Assembly: GCF_019192735.1 (NCBI RefSeq)
Contig: NZ_JAHTKP010000028.1
Location: 1-64,000, forward strand
Direction: 5' to 3'
DNA length: 64,000 nucleotides
From: Kitasatospora aureofaciens
GTDB lineage: Bacteria > Actinomycetota > Actinomycetes > Streptomycetales > Streptomycetaceae
Below, piece by piece: positions 8,257 through 15,448 of this stretch; positions within the stretch are counted from its first letter, which is position 1; every line of letters begins with the position of its first letter. The notes under the pieces are model-generated. The model was not told where the DNA came from, did not search any database, and saw only the letters and a program-made list of their open reading frames with translations. The position numbers and the translations under genes are program-made.

Positions 8257-8403
8257 TGTGCACGCCGGAGGTGGTCGACGCGGTGATAGCCGAGCACGGG
8301 AGAGCCGAGCGGCGGCGCCGAATACTCCCGGCCCGCCTGGTCGTGTACTTCGTCCTGGCGCCGAAGGCCGAGGTCGGACGCTGGCACGGCTCCAAGAAGC
8401 CGC
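8257..8403 (+). mobile_element. internally deleted relic of the IS4-family element
   Basis: About 95 bp match the transposase 5' part (TPEVVDAVIAEHG, RRRRILPARLVVYFVLA), joined directly to the 3' part (KAEVGRWHGSKKP). The full copy has more than 1.1 kb between these points. No terminal repeats are recognisable. The relic abuts the truncated pseudogene on its left and a 27-bp inverted repeat on its right. Confidence 0.8.
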
Positions 8404-8507
8404 GTGTCGGGCCGCACCGAAGATTTCAGTCGGCACGGCTGCGACCTGGCCACTGAAACGTTCCGTGCGGTGGACCCGGTCATGTTGGCTGCACGAAAGA
8501 GTTCAGT
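8404..8507 (+). repeat. left arm of a 27-bp inverted repeat plus ACTGAA-type repeats
   Basis: 8404-8430 is the inverted partner of 8995-9021 (two mismatches in 27 bp; shared core CCGCACCGAAGA). Two further related sites follow: ACTGAAACGTTCCGTGCGG (8452-8470, plus) and the complement of ACTGAACTCTTTCGTGCAG (8489-8507). Consensus: ACTGAANTCTTTCGGTGCGG. Could be protein-binding sites or ends of a small mobile unit. Confidence 0.65.
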
Positions 8508-8553
8508 GCAGCGGACGCTGAAGACCCCGTCTTCAAACCGTTACCCCTACCGG

Positions 8554-8868
8554 TCAGTCCTGGAGCCGGGCGGGGATGATGCCGTTCTTCATCGCGAAGT
8601 CGAGGTCAGCGATCCTCGCCCGGGACCGCTCGCCGTACTGCTTCACGAACGCCAGGTGCTCGTCGGGGTCCTTGGGCAGAACATCGGGGGCCACCTCCGC
8701 ATACTCGGAGCGGTCGGTCCTCCAGTTCGCCAAGAGGTCAGCGGCTCCAAGCGGGGCCAGGCCCCCCTTGCTGGCGGCGACCAGCGCCGACACGGCCTCC
8801 TGCAACGTCATCTCGCCGTCCTCCACGGCGCGCCCGTACTTCTCGATGTCATCTACCACGTGTCCCAT
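8554..8868 (-). CDS. hypothetical 104-aa protein inside the inverted-repeat unit
   Basis: Acidic helical protein. Residues 9-55 (YGRAVEDGEMTLQEAVSALV, AADLLANWRTDRSEY) match the N-terminal domain of the 2332-3072 product. The remainder (FVKQYGERSRARIADLDFAM) is charged. It is the only gene between the two arms of the 27-bp inverted repeat (8404-9021). A short hairpin, GAAGACCCCGTCTTC, lies just past its stop. Function unknown. Confidence 0.6.
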   Translation of the reverse strand: MGHVVDDIEKYGRAVEDGEMTLQEAVSALVAASKGGLAPLGAADLLANWRTDRSEYAEVAPDVLPKDPDEHLAFVKQYGERSRARIADLDFAMKNGIIPARLQD

Positions 8869-8944
8869 GCTTGGGCATTCTCCCTAGGTTTCGACGGGCG
8901 TGTGATGTGTGACTGGCGGGCGGCAGGAGCCACCTCGACCTGCC

Positions 8945-9021
8945 CGAACTGTTCGGTGCCGTAGTGAAGAACCTACTGAAGTCTTTCACGCGCTACTGAA
9001 TTCTTCGGTGCGGTCCGACAC
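8945..9021 (+). repeat. right repeat cluster, ACTGAA-type sites
   Basis: ACTGAAGTCTTTCACGCGC (8975-8993) and ACTGAATTCTTCGGTGCGG (8995-9013) are tandem, 20 bp apart, on one face of the helix. The second belongs to the 27-bp arm 8995-9021 that pairs with 8404-8430. A degenerate copy (ACTGTTCGGTGCC) is at 8948-8960. They lie upstream of the leftward gene at 8554-8868, where operators would sit. Confidence 0.65.
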
Positions 9022-9065
9022 CGCGCACCGCCCGCGGGTCGGTGGCGGCGCCCGGCACGCCCCTC

Positions 9066-9112
9066 CGTCAGGTTTTCCCTGACGATCTGCTGCCGTCAGG
9101 TCTATCCTGACG
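9066..9112 (+). promoter_or_regulatory. twin palindromic operators and leaderless promoter
   Basis: Two 19-bp palindromes, CGTCAGGTTTTCCCTGACG (9066-9084) and CGTCAGGTCTATCCTGACG (9094-9112), are spaced 28 bp centre to centre. CTGACG (9079-9084) and TATCCT (9103-9108) could be -35 and -10 with an 18-bp spacer. ATG 9115 follows within 7 nt and has no ribosome binding site, so the transcript is probably leaderless. Likely autoregulated by the downstream protein. Confidence 0.7.
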
Positions 9113-9114
9113 GC

Positions 9115-9918
9115 ATGCCAGAGACTCCGGAGAACCCCATCACGGCGCCCGGCTACGCCCGGCTGACGCCGTTGGACGAGGCGTACGTGGCGCACTCGGA
9201 CGCGCTCAGCGAACTGGCGCACGACATCCTGCAGGACTTCCCGCTCAAGCCCCGGACCGTCGCCGCCGAGCCCGGCACGTTCCTCAAGGACGCGCTGCAC
9301 CTGCGCTACCTGGCCGACCTGGTCGTGCAGCGGGCCGTCGTCGTCGAGCGCGAGCGCGGCGCCAGCTGGGCTGACATCGGGTCGGCGGCCGGCACCACCA
9401 AGCAGACCGCCCACGAGCGGTGGGGGACCGTGGTGGGCTCCTGGACCCTGCTGCACCGCCGCCACCCCAGCCGATTCGGCAGCGCGCACCTGGCCCAGAC
9501 CCTGGACCAGTGGTTCGCCGAGCTGTACCCGGACGAGAAGTTCGCCATCACCTCGGGCCTGGCCGCCCTCGACCCGCGCAACACCGTCGAACAGGAGGCC
9601 GCCGACGCCGAGCGCTCCGAGGCGTGGCTGCTGCGGATCCGCCTGACCGAACTGCAGCGGGAGGGCACCGACGCGTACAACGCGACCTTCACCGCGCTGG
9701 ACGACCAGCAGGCCCGCGCCGCCGCGCTCCGGCGGTGGGCGGACACCCACATCCACAGCGCCGAGGCGTACGAGCGCCTCGCCCAGCTGGAGCCGACCCT
9801 CGCCGACGAGCACCACTCGCGGGCGGCCAAGCAGCGCGAGCTGGCCGCGCGGATCATCGCCCAGCCCGCCGAGCCGCAGACGGCGGCCGGCCCCGACTCG
9901 CAGGAGAACGAGCGATGA
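9115..9918 (+). CDS. helix-turn-helix DNA-binding protein
   Basis: 267 aa. Residues 78-102 (RERGASWADIGSAAGTTKQT followed by AHERW) form a clear helix-turn-helix, preceded by helices that could dimerise. The C-terminal 100 residues are helical and acidic. It is translated from a start with no Shine-Dalgarno sequence directly behind two palindromic operators, consistent with self-repression. It overlaps the next gene by ATGA. Role could be plasmid copy, partition or transfer control; not determinable here. Confidence 0.65.
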   Translation: MPETPENPITAPGYARLTPLDEAYVAHSDALSELAHDILQDFPLKPRTVAAEPGTFLKDALHLRYLADLVVQRAVVVERERGASWADIGSAAGTTKQTAHERWGTVVGSWTLLHRRHPSRFGSAHLAQTLDQWFAELYPDEKFAITSGLAALDPRNTVEQEAADAERSEAWLLRIRLTELQREGTDAYNATFTALDDQQARAAALRRWADTHIHSAEAYERLAQLEPTLADEHHSRAAKQRELAARIIAQPAEPQTAAGPDSQENER

Positions 9919-10511
9919 CCGAGCCGTCCAAGGAAGAGCTGCTCGCCGAGGCCGAGACCGCGACCGCCCGGTTCAGGCAGGGGCTGCCCGCGCCCCGCGC
10001 GGTGACCACCACCGGGGAGCTCGCCGAGATCCTGGCCGCCCTGCCGGGCGACACCCCGCTCTTCCTCTCCGACCACGCCGTCAGCCGCCCGGGCCCGATC
10101 GAGGACCCGGTGCACAGCGTCGTCGCCCACCTCACCCCGTGCGCCGAGCCGGTCGACTCGGACAACCCCGACGGGACGCACCGGATGCGTCCGGCCCTTG
10201 GCCTGACCACGGTCGTCGCCGAGCACCACCAGGACGCCGGAGCCGAGTTCGACCGCGGCGGCCTGGAGCCGGACGACCTGCTGGCCCGCGCCGAGGAACG
10301 GCTGACGTCCAGCGGCGACCTGGACGGCGGGATCAAGGACGTCGCCCGCGCCATCGAGGCGCTCGCGCAGCTGCTCCACGAAGGCGCCAACCTCATCCCG
10401 TCCATCGACGACGCCTACGGCACGGTGATGGTGGAGAAGTCCCGGCTGCTGCAGGCCGCCGAGCGGCTGCGCAAGGTCGCGCCCGACGCCCAGAAGGCCA
10501 GCGAGCAGTAG
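9915..10511 (+). CDS. hypothetical 198-aa protein
   Basis: Starts at the ATGA overlap with the helix-turn-helix gene. Residues 30-110 (TTTGELAEILAALPGDTPLF, GLTTVVAEHHQDAG) look like a small alpha/beta domain. Residues 125-198 are helical with a heptad-like pattern. No known family recognised. Operon context suggests it works with the upstream regulator. Confidence 0.6.
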   Translation: MTEPSKEELLAEAETATARFRQGLPAPRAVTTTGELAEILAALPGDTPLFLSDHAVSRPGPIEDPVHSVVAHLTPCAEPVDSDNPDGTHRMRPALGLTTVVAEHHQDAGAEFDRGGLEPDDLLARAEERLTSSGDLDGGIKDVARAIEALAQLLHEGANLIPSIDDAYGTVMVEKSRLLQAAERLRKVAPDAQKASEQ

Positions 10512-10585
10512 CCGCCCCCGGATCGAGCGGCCCGGGCGGCTCGTTGGAGAAGGCGTGGAAATCCACGCCGACATGTCGGCTTCTC

Positions 10586-11176
10586 TCAAGACTGGTTGCT
10601 GGTGGGCGTGTTCACGGCACGCAGGGCGGGGGCAGCGCTGGCCTCGGGGGCCAGCAGTTCGTTGACCAGGATGTCCGCCATCTTGTACTCGTCGCGCCGC
10701 CCGGCGGTGAGCAACTGCTCGATCACCGGCACGTCGGCCTCCTCGTCGGGCCGTTCCGGGTAGGAGGTGCTGTTGACCAGCCGCTCGATGTGGTTGAGGA
10801 GCGCGTAGTACTCCTCGCGCTTCGGCTCGGCCCTGCCCAGCCGGGGCGGGGTGAGGCCCAGTTCGCGGCGCCGGGCGACGTCGCGGGCGACCTCGGTGGC
10901 GAGGGAGCCGTCGCGGCGGGCGGCGACCGCGCGGGCGGCCCAGGCCCGCACGGAGTCCATCCGGGAGACGCTCAGCTGCCGGTCGGCGAGCAGGCCGAAG
11001 TGGCGCGGGTGCGCGGCGATGGTCCGGTCGACCAGGTCGCGCATCTCATCCAGCGTCGGGCCGTCCGGCCACTGCACCAGCCACCGTGCGCCGCTGTCGT
11101 AGACCAGCTCGACCCGGACGCCGGTCTTCTCCGACAGGTGCCGGCCGAGCTGGAACGCCTGCGTGCTGCGACTCAT
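10586..11176 (-). CDS. hypothetical 196-aa protein, intact paralogue of the pseudogene at 8074
   Basis: ATG 11176 is preferred because GGAGG lies 8 nt upstream. A start at 11209 would overlap the integrase stop. The product is helical and basic in the middle (AVAARRDGSLATEVARDVAR) with an acidic C-terminal block (PVIEQLLTAGRRDEYKMADI). A related copy has decayed at 8074-8256. Probably cotranscribed with the tyrosine recombinase immediately upstream, so possibly an accessory to recombination. Confidence 0.6.
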   Translation of the reverse strand: MSRSTQAFQLGRHLSEKTGVRVELVYDSGARWLVQWPDGPTLDEMRDLVDRTIAAHPRHFGLLADRQLSVSRMDSVRAWAARAVAARRDGSLATEVARDVARRRELGLTPPRLGRAEPKREEYYALLNHIERLVNSTSYPERPDEEADVPVIEQLLTAGRRDEYKMADILVNELLAPEASAAPALRAVNTPTSNQS

Positions 11177-11205
11177 CGTGAAGTCCTCCGGGGTGTAAGG
11201 GCAGT

Positions 11206-12453
11206 TCATCGGATGGGCATGGCCAGCTGGCCGGAGTTCTGGCCGGGGTCGTGGACCTGGACCAGGGGCGAGCCCTCGACCGGGGTCTCGGCCGGGGCCC
11301 CGGCGGCCTCGGTCCGGCGCTCGGCCGCCTCCCTGGCCTGCTGGGCGGCGACCCTGGCCATGGGGTGGTCGGCGTACTCGCCGCGGTCGCGCTCGTACCG
11401 GTCGCCGGTGTTGGTCTTAGCGCTCCAGCGGCCGTGCCGGTCTGCGCTCTCCTTGGAGGCGCCGGCCTTCCGGGCCGCCGAGCGCCCGCTGGCCCGCCAG
11501 CCGTGGGCGGTGAACTCGCGGCCCTGCTCGTCCACGGCGTACCCGGCGGCGCCGACCAGGCGCTTGGAGATGTCGTTGACGGTGCGCGGGGCGATGGAGT
11601 CGGTGATCTGCCGGGCCGGGGTGCGGGCCTGGTAGACGCCGCGCAGCAGCCGGCCGGAGGTGATGCCGCGCTCGGCGAGCATCGTCCGCCAGGTCCGGTA
11701 CGCCGCCAGCGGGCACAGCGCGTCGCCGCCCCGCGCGGGCAGCAGCTTCTCCGTGCCCTTCCCGGCTTGGTCCGTCTTGGACCTCCTGAACCGGACGTAG
11801 ACGCCGGGCCTCTCCGGGTCGGTGGACACACGGACGTCGGCGAGGGTGAGCGCGGCGAGCTCCGAGCGGCGGGTCCAGGCCGCGAAGGAGAAGCTGATGA
11901 GGACGCGGTCGCGGGCGCCGGCCAGCGTGGCGGGGTCGCAGCGTTCGGCGACGTCGAGGGCCTGGTCGGCGGTGACGATCGCGGACTGCTTCTCGGTGCG
12001 TCCGTCGTCGGCGAGCTGCGCGCCGTGGTCGCGGATCAGCGTGCGGGCCTCGGTGGTGCCGGGCATGCCGTCCCATCCGGCCTGGGTGTGGACGGCGCGG
12101 ACGGCCGCGACGGCCTGGTCGAGGGAGGCGACGGAGTACGGCCGGCCGGTGCGGTCGCTGATGGTGTCGGTGAGGACCCGCACGAACTCGGTGAGGGTGG
12201 CGGGGGTCATCGGCAGCGGGACCCGGCCCTCGCTCGCGCACCACGTCGCGGCCAGGCGCCACCACCGTTGGTAGGCGCGGAACGTCTCGGCCGGGACCGC
12301 GGCGCGCAGCTTCTCGCGGGTGCGCTCGGTCAGTTGGTGGTCGGCGTCGGTCCACTCGGAGACGTCGGCGACGATCTGCCCGTCCGCGCGGACCACCAAC
12401 TCGCCGCCGACGGCCGGGAGCCCGCGGGGGTGGCCGTTGGGGTTCAGCCCCAT
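11206..12453 (-). CDS. tyrosine recombinase/integrase
   Basis: 415 aa. A SAM-like N-terminal DNA-binding domain (residues 25-140) precedes a catalytic domain with Arg in AAWTRRSELAALT, the H-x-x-R box in TAHGWRASG, and the nucleophile Tyr in NTGDRYERDRGEY. Such enzymes cut and join DNA through a covalent phosphotyrosine, for integration or for resolving plasmid dimers. No attachment site or tRNA was recognised nearby, which favours a resolvase role. AAGGAG precedes ATG 12453. Confidence 0.85.
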   Translation of the reverse strand: MGLNPNGHPRGLPAVGGELVVRADGQIVADVSEWTDADHQLTERTREKLRAAVPAETFRAYQRWWRLAATWCASEGRVPLPMTPATLTEFVRVLTDTISDRTGRPYSVASLDQAVAAVRAVHTQAGWDGMPGTTEARTLIRDHGAQLADDGRTEKQSAIVTADQALDVAERCDPATLAGARDRVLISFSFAAWTRRSELAALTLADVRVSTDPERPGVYVRFRRSKTDQAGKGTEKLLPARGGDALCPLAAYRTWRTMLAERGITSGRLLRGVYQARTPARQITDSIAPRTVNDISKRLVGAAGYAVDEQGREFTAHGWRASGRSAARKAGASKESADRHGRWSAKTNTGDRYERDRGEYADHPMARVAAQQAREAAERRTEAAGAPAETPVEGSPLVQVHDPGQNSGQLAMPIR

Positions 12454-12758
12454 CGTTCTCCTTCCTCTCGTGCTCGGTCGCAGCGGTGGCGAGCAGGCTC
12501 GTTGTCCTCGCTCCGAGGACGCCCGGCAGGGCTCTGCGAGGGGTCGCTCGTTTGTCCCACTTTGAAACCTCCGGTAAGGAGTCTTATCAGCGATTAGGTT
12601 TACCTAGCCGCCGATAATAGCTGACATGGCCTCAGTCCGTGCGATGTCCCCGAGATCGACATCCGGGGAGCAGCGCCCGATGAGACCAACATGAGCCGAA
12701 CATCTAAGTTGACGTCAGATTCATGTGGACGGCAGGCCGGTCCGCGCGCTAGGTTCTA

Positions 12759-12790
12759 TCCGACATCCTTTCGACGTTAGTCATGTCGGA
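12759..12790 (+). promoter_or_regulatory. inverted repeat in the divergent promoter region
   Basis: In the 354-bp gap between the leftward recombinase and the rightward gene at 12808, TCCGACAT (12759-12766) and ATGTCGGA (12783-12790) form 8-bp arms with a 16-nt spacer. A second short repeat, TAGGT-TT-ACCTA, is at 12595-12606. No convincing promoter boxes were identified, and nothing else is seen in the gap. Confidence 0.35.
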
Positions 12791-12807
12791 CTCATCGAGA
12801 GTGGATC

Positions 12808-13260
12808 ATGCGAATCACCGTGCACATCGAAGACGCCTCGCCCGAGATCGCCCACCGCCTTCTCGACCTCCTCGCGGAGCACCCCGGCGCGCTCACCACT
12901 GAAAGCCTCGACCCGGCCTGGACCGAAGAGCGCGCCCTGCGCCTGCTGCGCGAGCTGCCCACCCGGGCCGCCACCGTGATCCGCCTCGCCGCCGCCGGCG
13001 GCGGCTGGGTGGACGCCGAGCACCTCCGTACCGCCGACGGCAAGGGCCTTCAGGGGCACACGGCCGCCATCACCCAGGCCCTCAAACGTGGTGTCCGCAA
13101 CGGCTGGTGGCCCGAGGCCACGGTCAAGCCGATCGAGGCCGTCTACAACTCGGAGGTGGCCGGTCCCCAGCGGGCGCTCGGCTACCAGCTGGCCGACGAT
13201 CACGTCGCCGCCGTCTTTCGCGCTGCCGTCACCCGCTTCGACGCCGAGGCCGACCAGTAG
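12808..13260 (+). CDS. hypothetical 150-aa protein
   Basis: Begins MRITVHIEDASPEIAHRLLD, a beta-alpha opening, followed by a helical block with winged-helix flavour (residues 30-105: TEERALRLLRELPTRAATVI, GGWVDAEHLRTADGKGL, HTAAITQALKRGVRNGWW). The order of helices resembles a wHTH that reads DNA, but no family is recognised. GAGAG lies upstream of ATG. Codon use is typical of the host. Confidence 0.6.
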   Translation: MRITVHIEDASPEIAHRLLDLLAEHPGALTTESLDPAWTEERALRLLRELPTRAATVIRLAAAGGGWVDAEHLRTADGKGLQGHTAAITQALKRGVRNGWWPEATVKPIEAVYNSEVAGPQRALGYQLADDHVAAVFRAAVTRFDAEADQ

Positions 13261-13317
13261 GCGGGAAGCTGACCGCCCCCCACCGGCTGGCCTGATGACC
13301 ACCCGAAGGAGACCGAC

Positions 13318-13551
13318 ATGAACGACACCACCCTCGCCAGCCTCCCCGAGGTCGTCGCCGTCGGCGACCTCGACAGCCTCGCCTGCTGCGGACAACCGCT
13401 CAAGCAGCCGACCCGCTCCGCCGTGGACGACCTGGAGCTGCTCTTCGTCGCCTGTCCGGCCTGCCACTGCTCGGCCGGCACCGGCTGGCAGACGGTGCCG
13501 GCCACTGCCACCGTTCGGCACTGCGCCACCCACCAACCGGCCAACGACTGA
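13318..13551 (+). CDS. small CxxC protein (77 aa)
   Basis: GAAGGAG precedes ATG 13318. The product has Cys at CCGQPLK, CPACHCS and a final RHCATHQ, enough for one zinc site. It lies 57 bp after the previous gene on the same strand and may be cotranscribed. Function unknown. Confidence 0.55.
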   Translation: MNDTTLASLPEVVAVGDLDSLACCGQPLKQPTRSAVDDLELLFVACPACHCSAGTGWQTVPATATVRHCATHQPAND

Positions 13552-13685
13552 CTACCAATGTGGACGCCACCAACCTGCCTGCCAAAGCGAATCCCTGCCT
13601 GGCAGTCAGGTAGGGCCCCACAAAGACGAGCGCGGTCCGCGAAGCGCCCATCACAATGATCAACAGAATGCAGAAGGGGGACGAC

Positions 13686-13988
13686 ATGCCGAACGGCATT
13701 TCCATCACCGACCAGCTGGGCCCGCACGAGTGGTCCAACGAGGAGACGGCCGCGTACGAGGCGGCGATCGAGGCGGTCAACGGCGCGGTCGGCGCCTACA
13801 GCGCGCTCATTGCCTCCGAGGAGGCCAAGTCGGCGCCGGACGAGGCGGTCATCGCCGAGGCCCGGGCGGCGCAGTCCCGGCTCGCCCGTGAGCGCGAGGC
13901 GCTTCGCTCCAGCGACCGCGAGCAGATCGCCGCGGCCCGCGCCGGCTACGCGCGGCTCGCCCGTGAGGTGCTGGGGCGGATCGCGTGA
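13686..13988 (+). CDS. antitoxin-like partner of zeta toxin (module 2)
   Basis: ATG 13686 is chosen over 13656 because AGAAGGGGG lies 5 nt upstream. The 100-aa product has the same block as module 1 (SNEETAAYEAAIEAVNGAVG) and a charged helical C-terminus. It overlaps the toxin start by GTGA. Inferred to neutralise the downstream kinase. Confidence 0.65.
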   Translation: MPNGISITDQLGPHEWSNEETAAYEAAIEAVNGAVGAYSALIASEEAKSAPDEAVIAEARAAQSRLAREREALRSSDREQIAAARAGYARLAREVLGRIA

Positions 13989-15034
13989 TCGATCCGGCAG
14001 AGGTCGAGCGCTACCGCCTCCCCGAAGAGCAGAACCAGCAGATCTTCCGCGAGCGGATCGTGCCCGACCTCCTCGCGGGACGTGCCTTACAGGAGACGCC
14101 GACCGTGGTCGTCCTGATCGGGCAGCCCGGTGCGGGCAAGAGCCGGGTAACGGAGATGGTGGCCGCCAAGCTCAACCAGCACGGGGGCTTCGCGGACATC
14201 GACAGCGACCTGTACAAGCCGTACCACCCGGCCTATGCCGAGCTGATGGCGCGTGATGACACGCTGATGGCCGCGTACACCCGCGCCGACGGCCGGGCAT
14301 GGATGGCGCAGGCCGAGCAGTACGTCCGCGACCACGGCCTGCACGCGATCATCCAGGAGACCTCCCAGAACGCCCCGGCCGTAGAGGAGAAGATGCGCGC
14401 CTACCGGGACGCCGGAGCGCGCCTTGAAGGCCTCTTCATGGGCGTGCCGAAGGCCCTGAGCGATCAGGGCATCGTCAACCGCTACTTCGAGCAGCTCGCC
14501 GACCGCGGGCAGGGGAGGCTCACCGTCCAGGCCAACGCCGACGAGTCCTTTCAAGGCATCCTGGAACTGGCGGAACGCGTCGACGCGGGCGCCCTGGTCG
14601 ACCTGGCCAGCGTCTACCGCCGCGGCGAGGGAAAGCCCCGCTACAGCAACTCCCTTGACCAGACGGGAATCTGGATCAGCGCGCCAGCCCTCCGCAGGGG
14701 CGTGGAGGACGAGCGGGCGCGGCCTTTGTCGGACGCCGAGAGCAATGGCTTCGTGAAGACGCAGCTCCAGTTGCGCGAGTTCAGCCGCGCCCTGGGTGGC
14801 GAGTGGCCGGCCCGTCTCGCGGCGATCGAGGAACAGGCTCGTCCGCTGCTCACTCCCGCCGCCAACGCCCGGCTCGGACCTGCCCGTCCCTCCGCCGCGC
14901 TTGCCCGCTCGCGCAGCACCACCGTCCGCCGCCCGAATCCCACCGCGCCCGGTGCGCCCGCGGCCGATGCGGGCCATGCCGCCCCGCGGCGTGGTCCCGA
15001 GGGGCCGGAGCAGAGGCGCGGGCGCAGCAAGTAG
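13985..15034 (+). CDS. zeta-family toxin (P-loop kinase), module 2
   Basis: 349 aa, GTG start inside the antitoxin stop. Walker A GQPGAGKS at residues 46-53. Then DIDSDLYKPYHPAYAEL (catalytic region) and RADGRAWMAQAEQYV, which is typical of zeta substrate-binding segments. It is closer to canonical zeta than module 1. The tail from residue 280 is low-complexity and ends GPEQRRGRSK; a relic of this end lies at 21840-21875. Expected to phosphorylate a nucleotide-sugar cell-wall precursor when free of antitoxin. Confidence 0.88.
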   Translation: MIDPAEVERYRLPEEQNQQIFRERIVPDLLAGRALQETPTVVVLIGQPGAGKSRVTEMVAAKLNQHGGFADIDSDLYKPYHPAYAELMARDDTLMAAYTRADGRAWMAQAEQYVRDHGLHAIIQETSQNAPAVEEKMRAYRDAGARLEGLFMGVPKALSDQGIVNRYFEQLADRGQGRLTVQANADESFQGILELAERVDAGALVDLASVYRRGEGKPRYSNSLDQTGIWISAPALRRGVEDERARPLSDAESNGFVKTQLQLREFSRALGGEWPARLAAIEEQARPLLTPAANARLGPARPSAALARSRSTTVRRPNPTAPGAPAADAGHAAPRRGPEGPEQRRGRSK

Positions 15035-15064
15035 CCCGGGGCCCAAGCAGCACGGACACGCGCC

Positions 15065-15101
15065 AGAGGTGGTGTCGGTTTCCGCCGACACCACCTCTTT
15101 T
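15065..15101 (+). terminator. intrinsic terminator after zeta module 2
   Basis: AGAGGTGGTGTCGG and CCGACACCACCTCT form a 14-bp stem with a short loop, followed by TTTT. It is about 30 bp past the toxin stop. Confidence 0.8.
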
Positions 15102-15191
15102 GGTTGCGCCCTGTGGTTCTGGCGTAGCTGATCACCACAGCCGTCGCCCCCAGGCGGGCGCAGGCCGCTGGCCGGCGGCCGGACGATTCGC

Positions 15192-15353
15192 CGCGGACAG
15201 GGCTACTCGGTACGCGTCAACGCCCCACTCACGTTGCACCAGGTGGCGCTGAAGCAGTGCGCCGCCCTTGCCGGCGACGGCTCCACCCCGGCCGGGCGCA
15301 AGGCCTACCGTGCCTACGCCGACCGCATCGCCACGGCCACGCAGGCGCCCTGA
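15192..15353 (+). pseudogene. relic of the same small protein as 447-689
   Basis: An open frame with no ATG, GTG or TTG at its beginning encodes LTLHQVALKQCAALAGD and GRKAYRAYADRIATA, then stops at TGA 15351-15353. It resembles the end of the frame at 447-689. Probably a truncated gene copy. The rest of the 15.10-15.45 kb gap shows nothing else. Confidence 0.3.
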
Positions 15354-15448
15354 CGCGCCCTCTGCCGCGAGAGTCGCTCTGCGCGCCAGCACGCCGAAGC
15401 CCCCGCTGCCGCTCACCGCGGCGACCAGGGGCTTCGTCGTCTCCGGGG

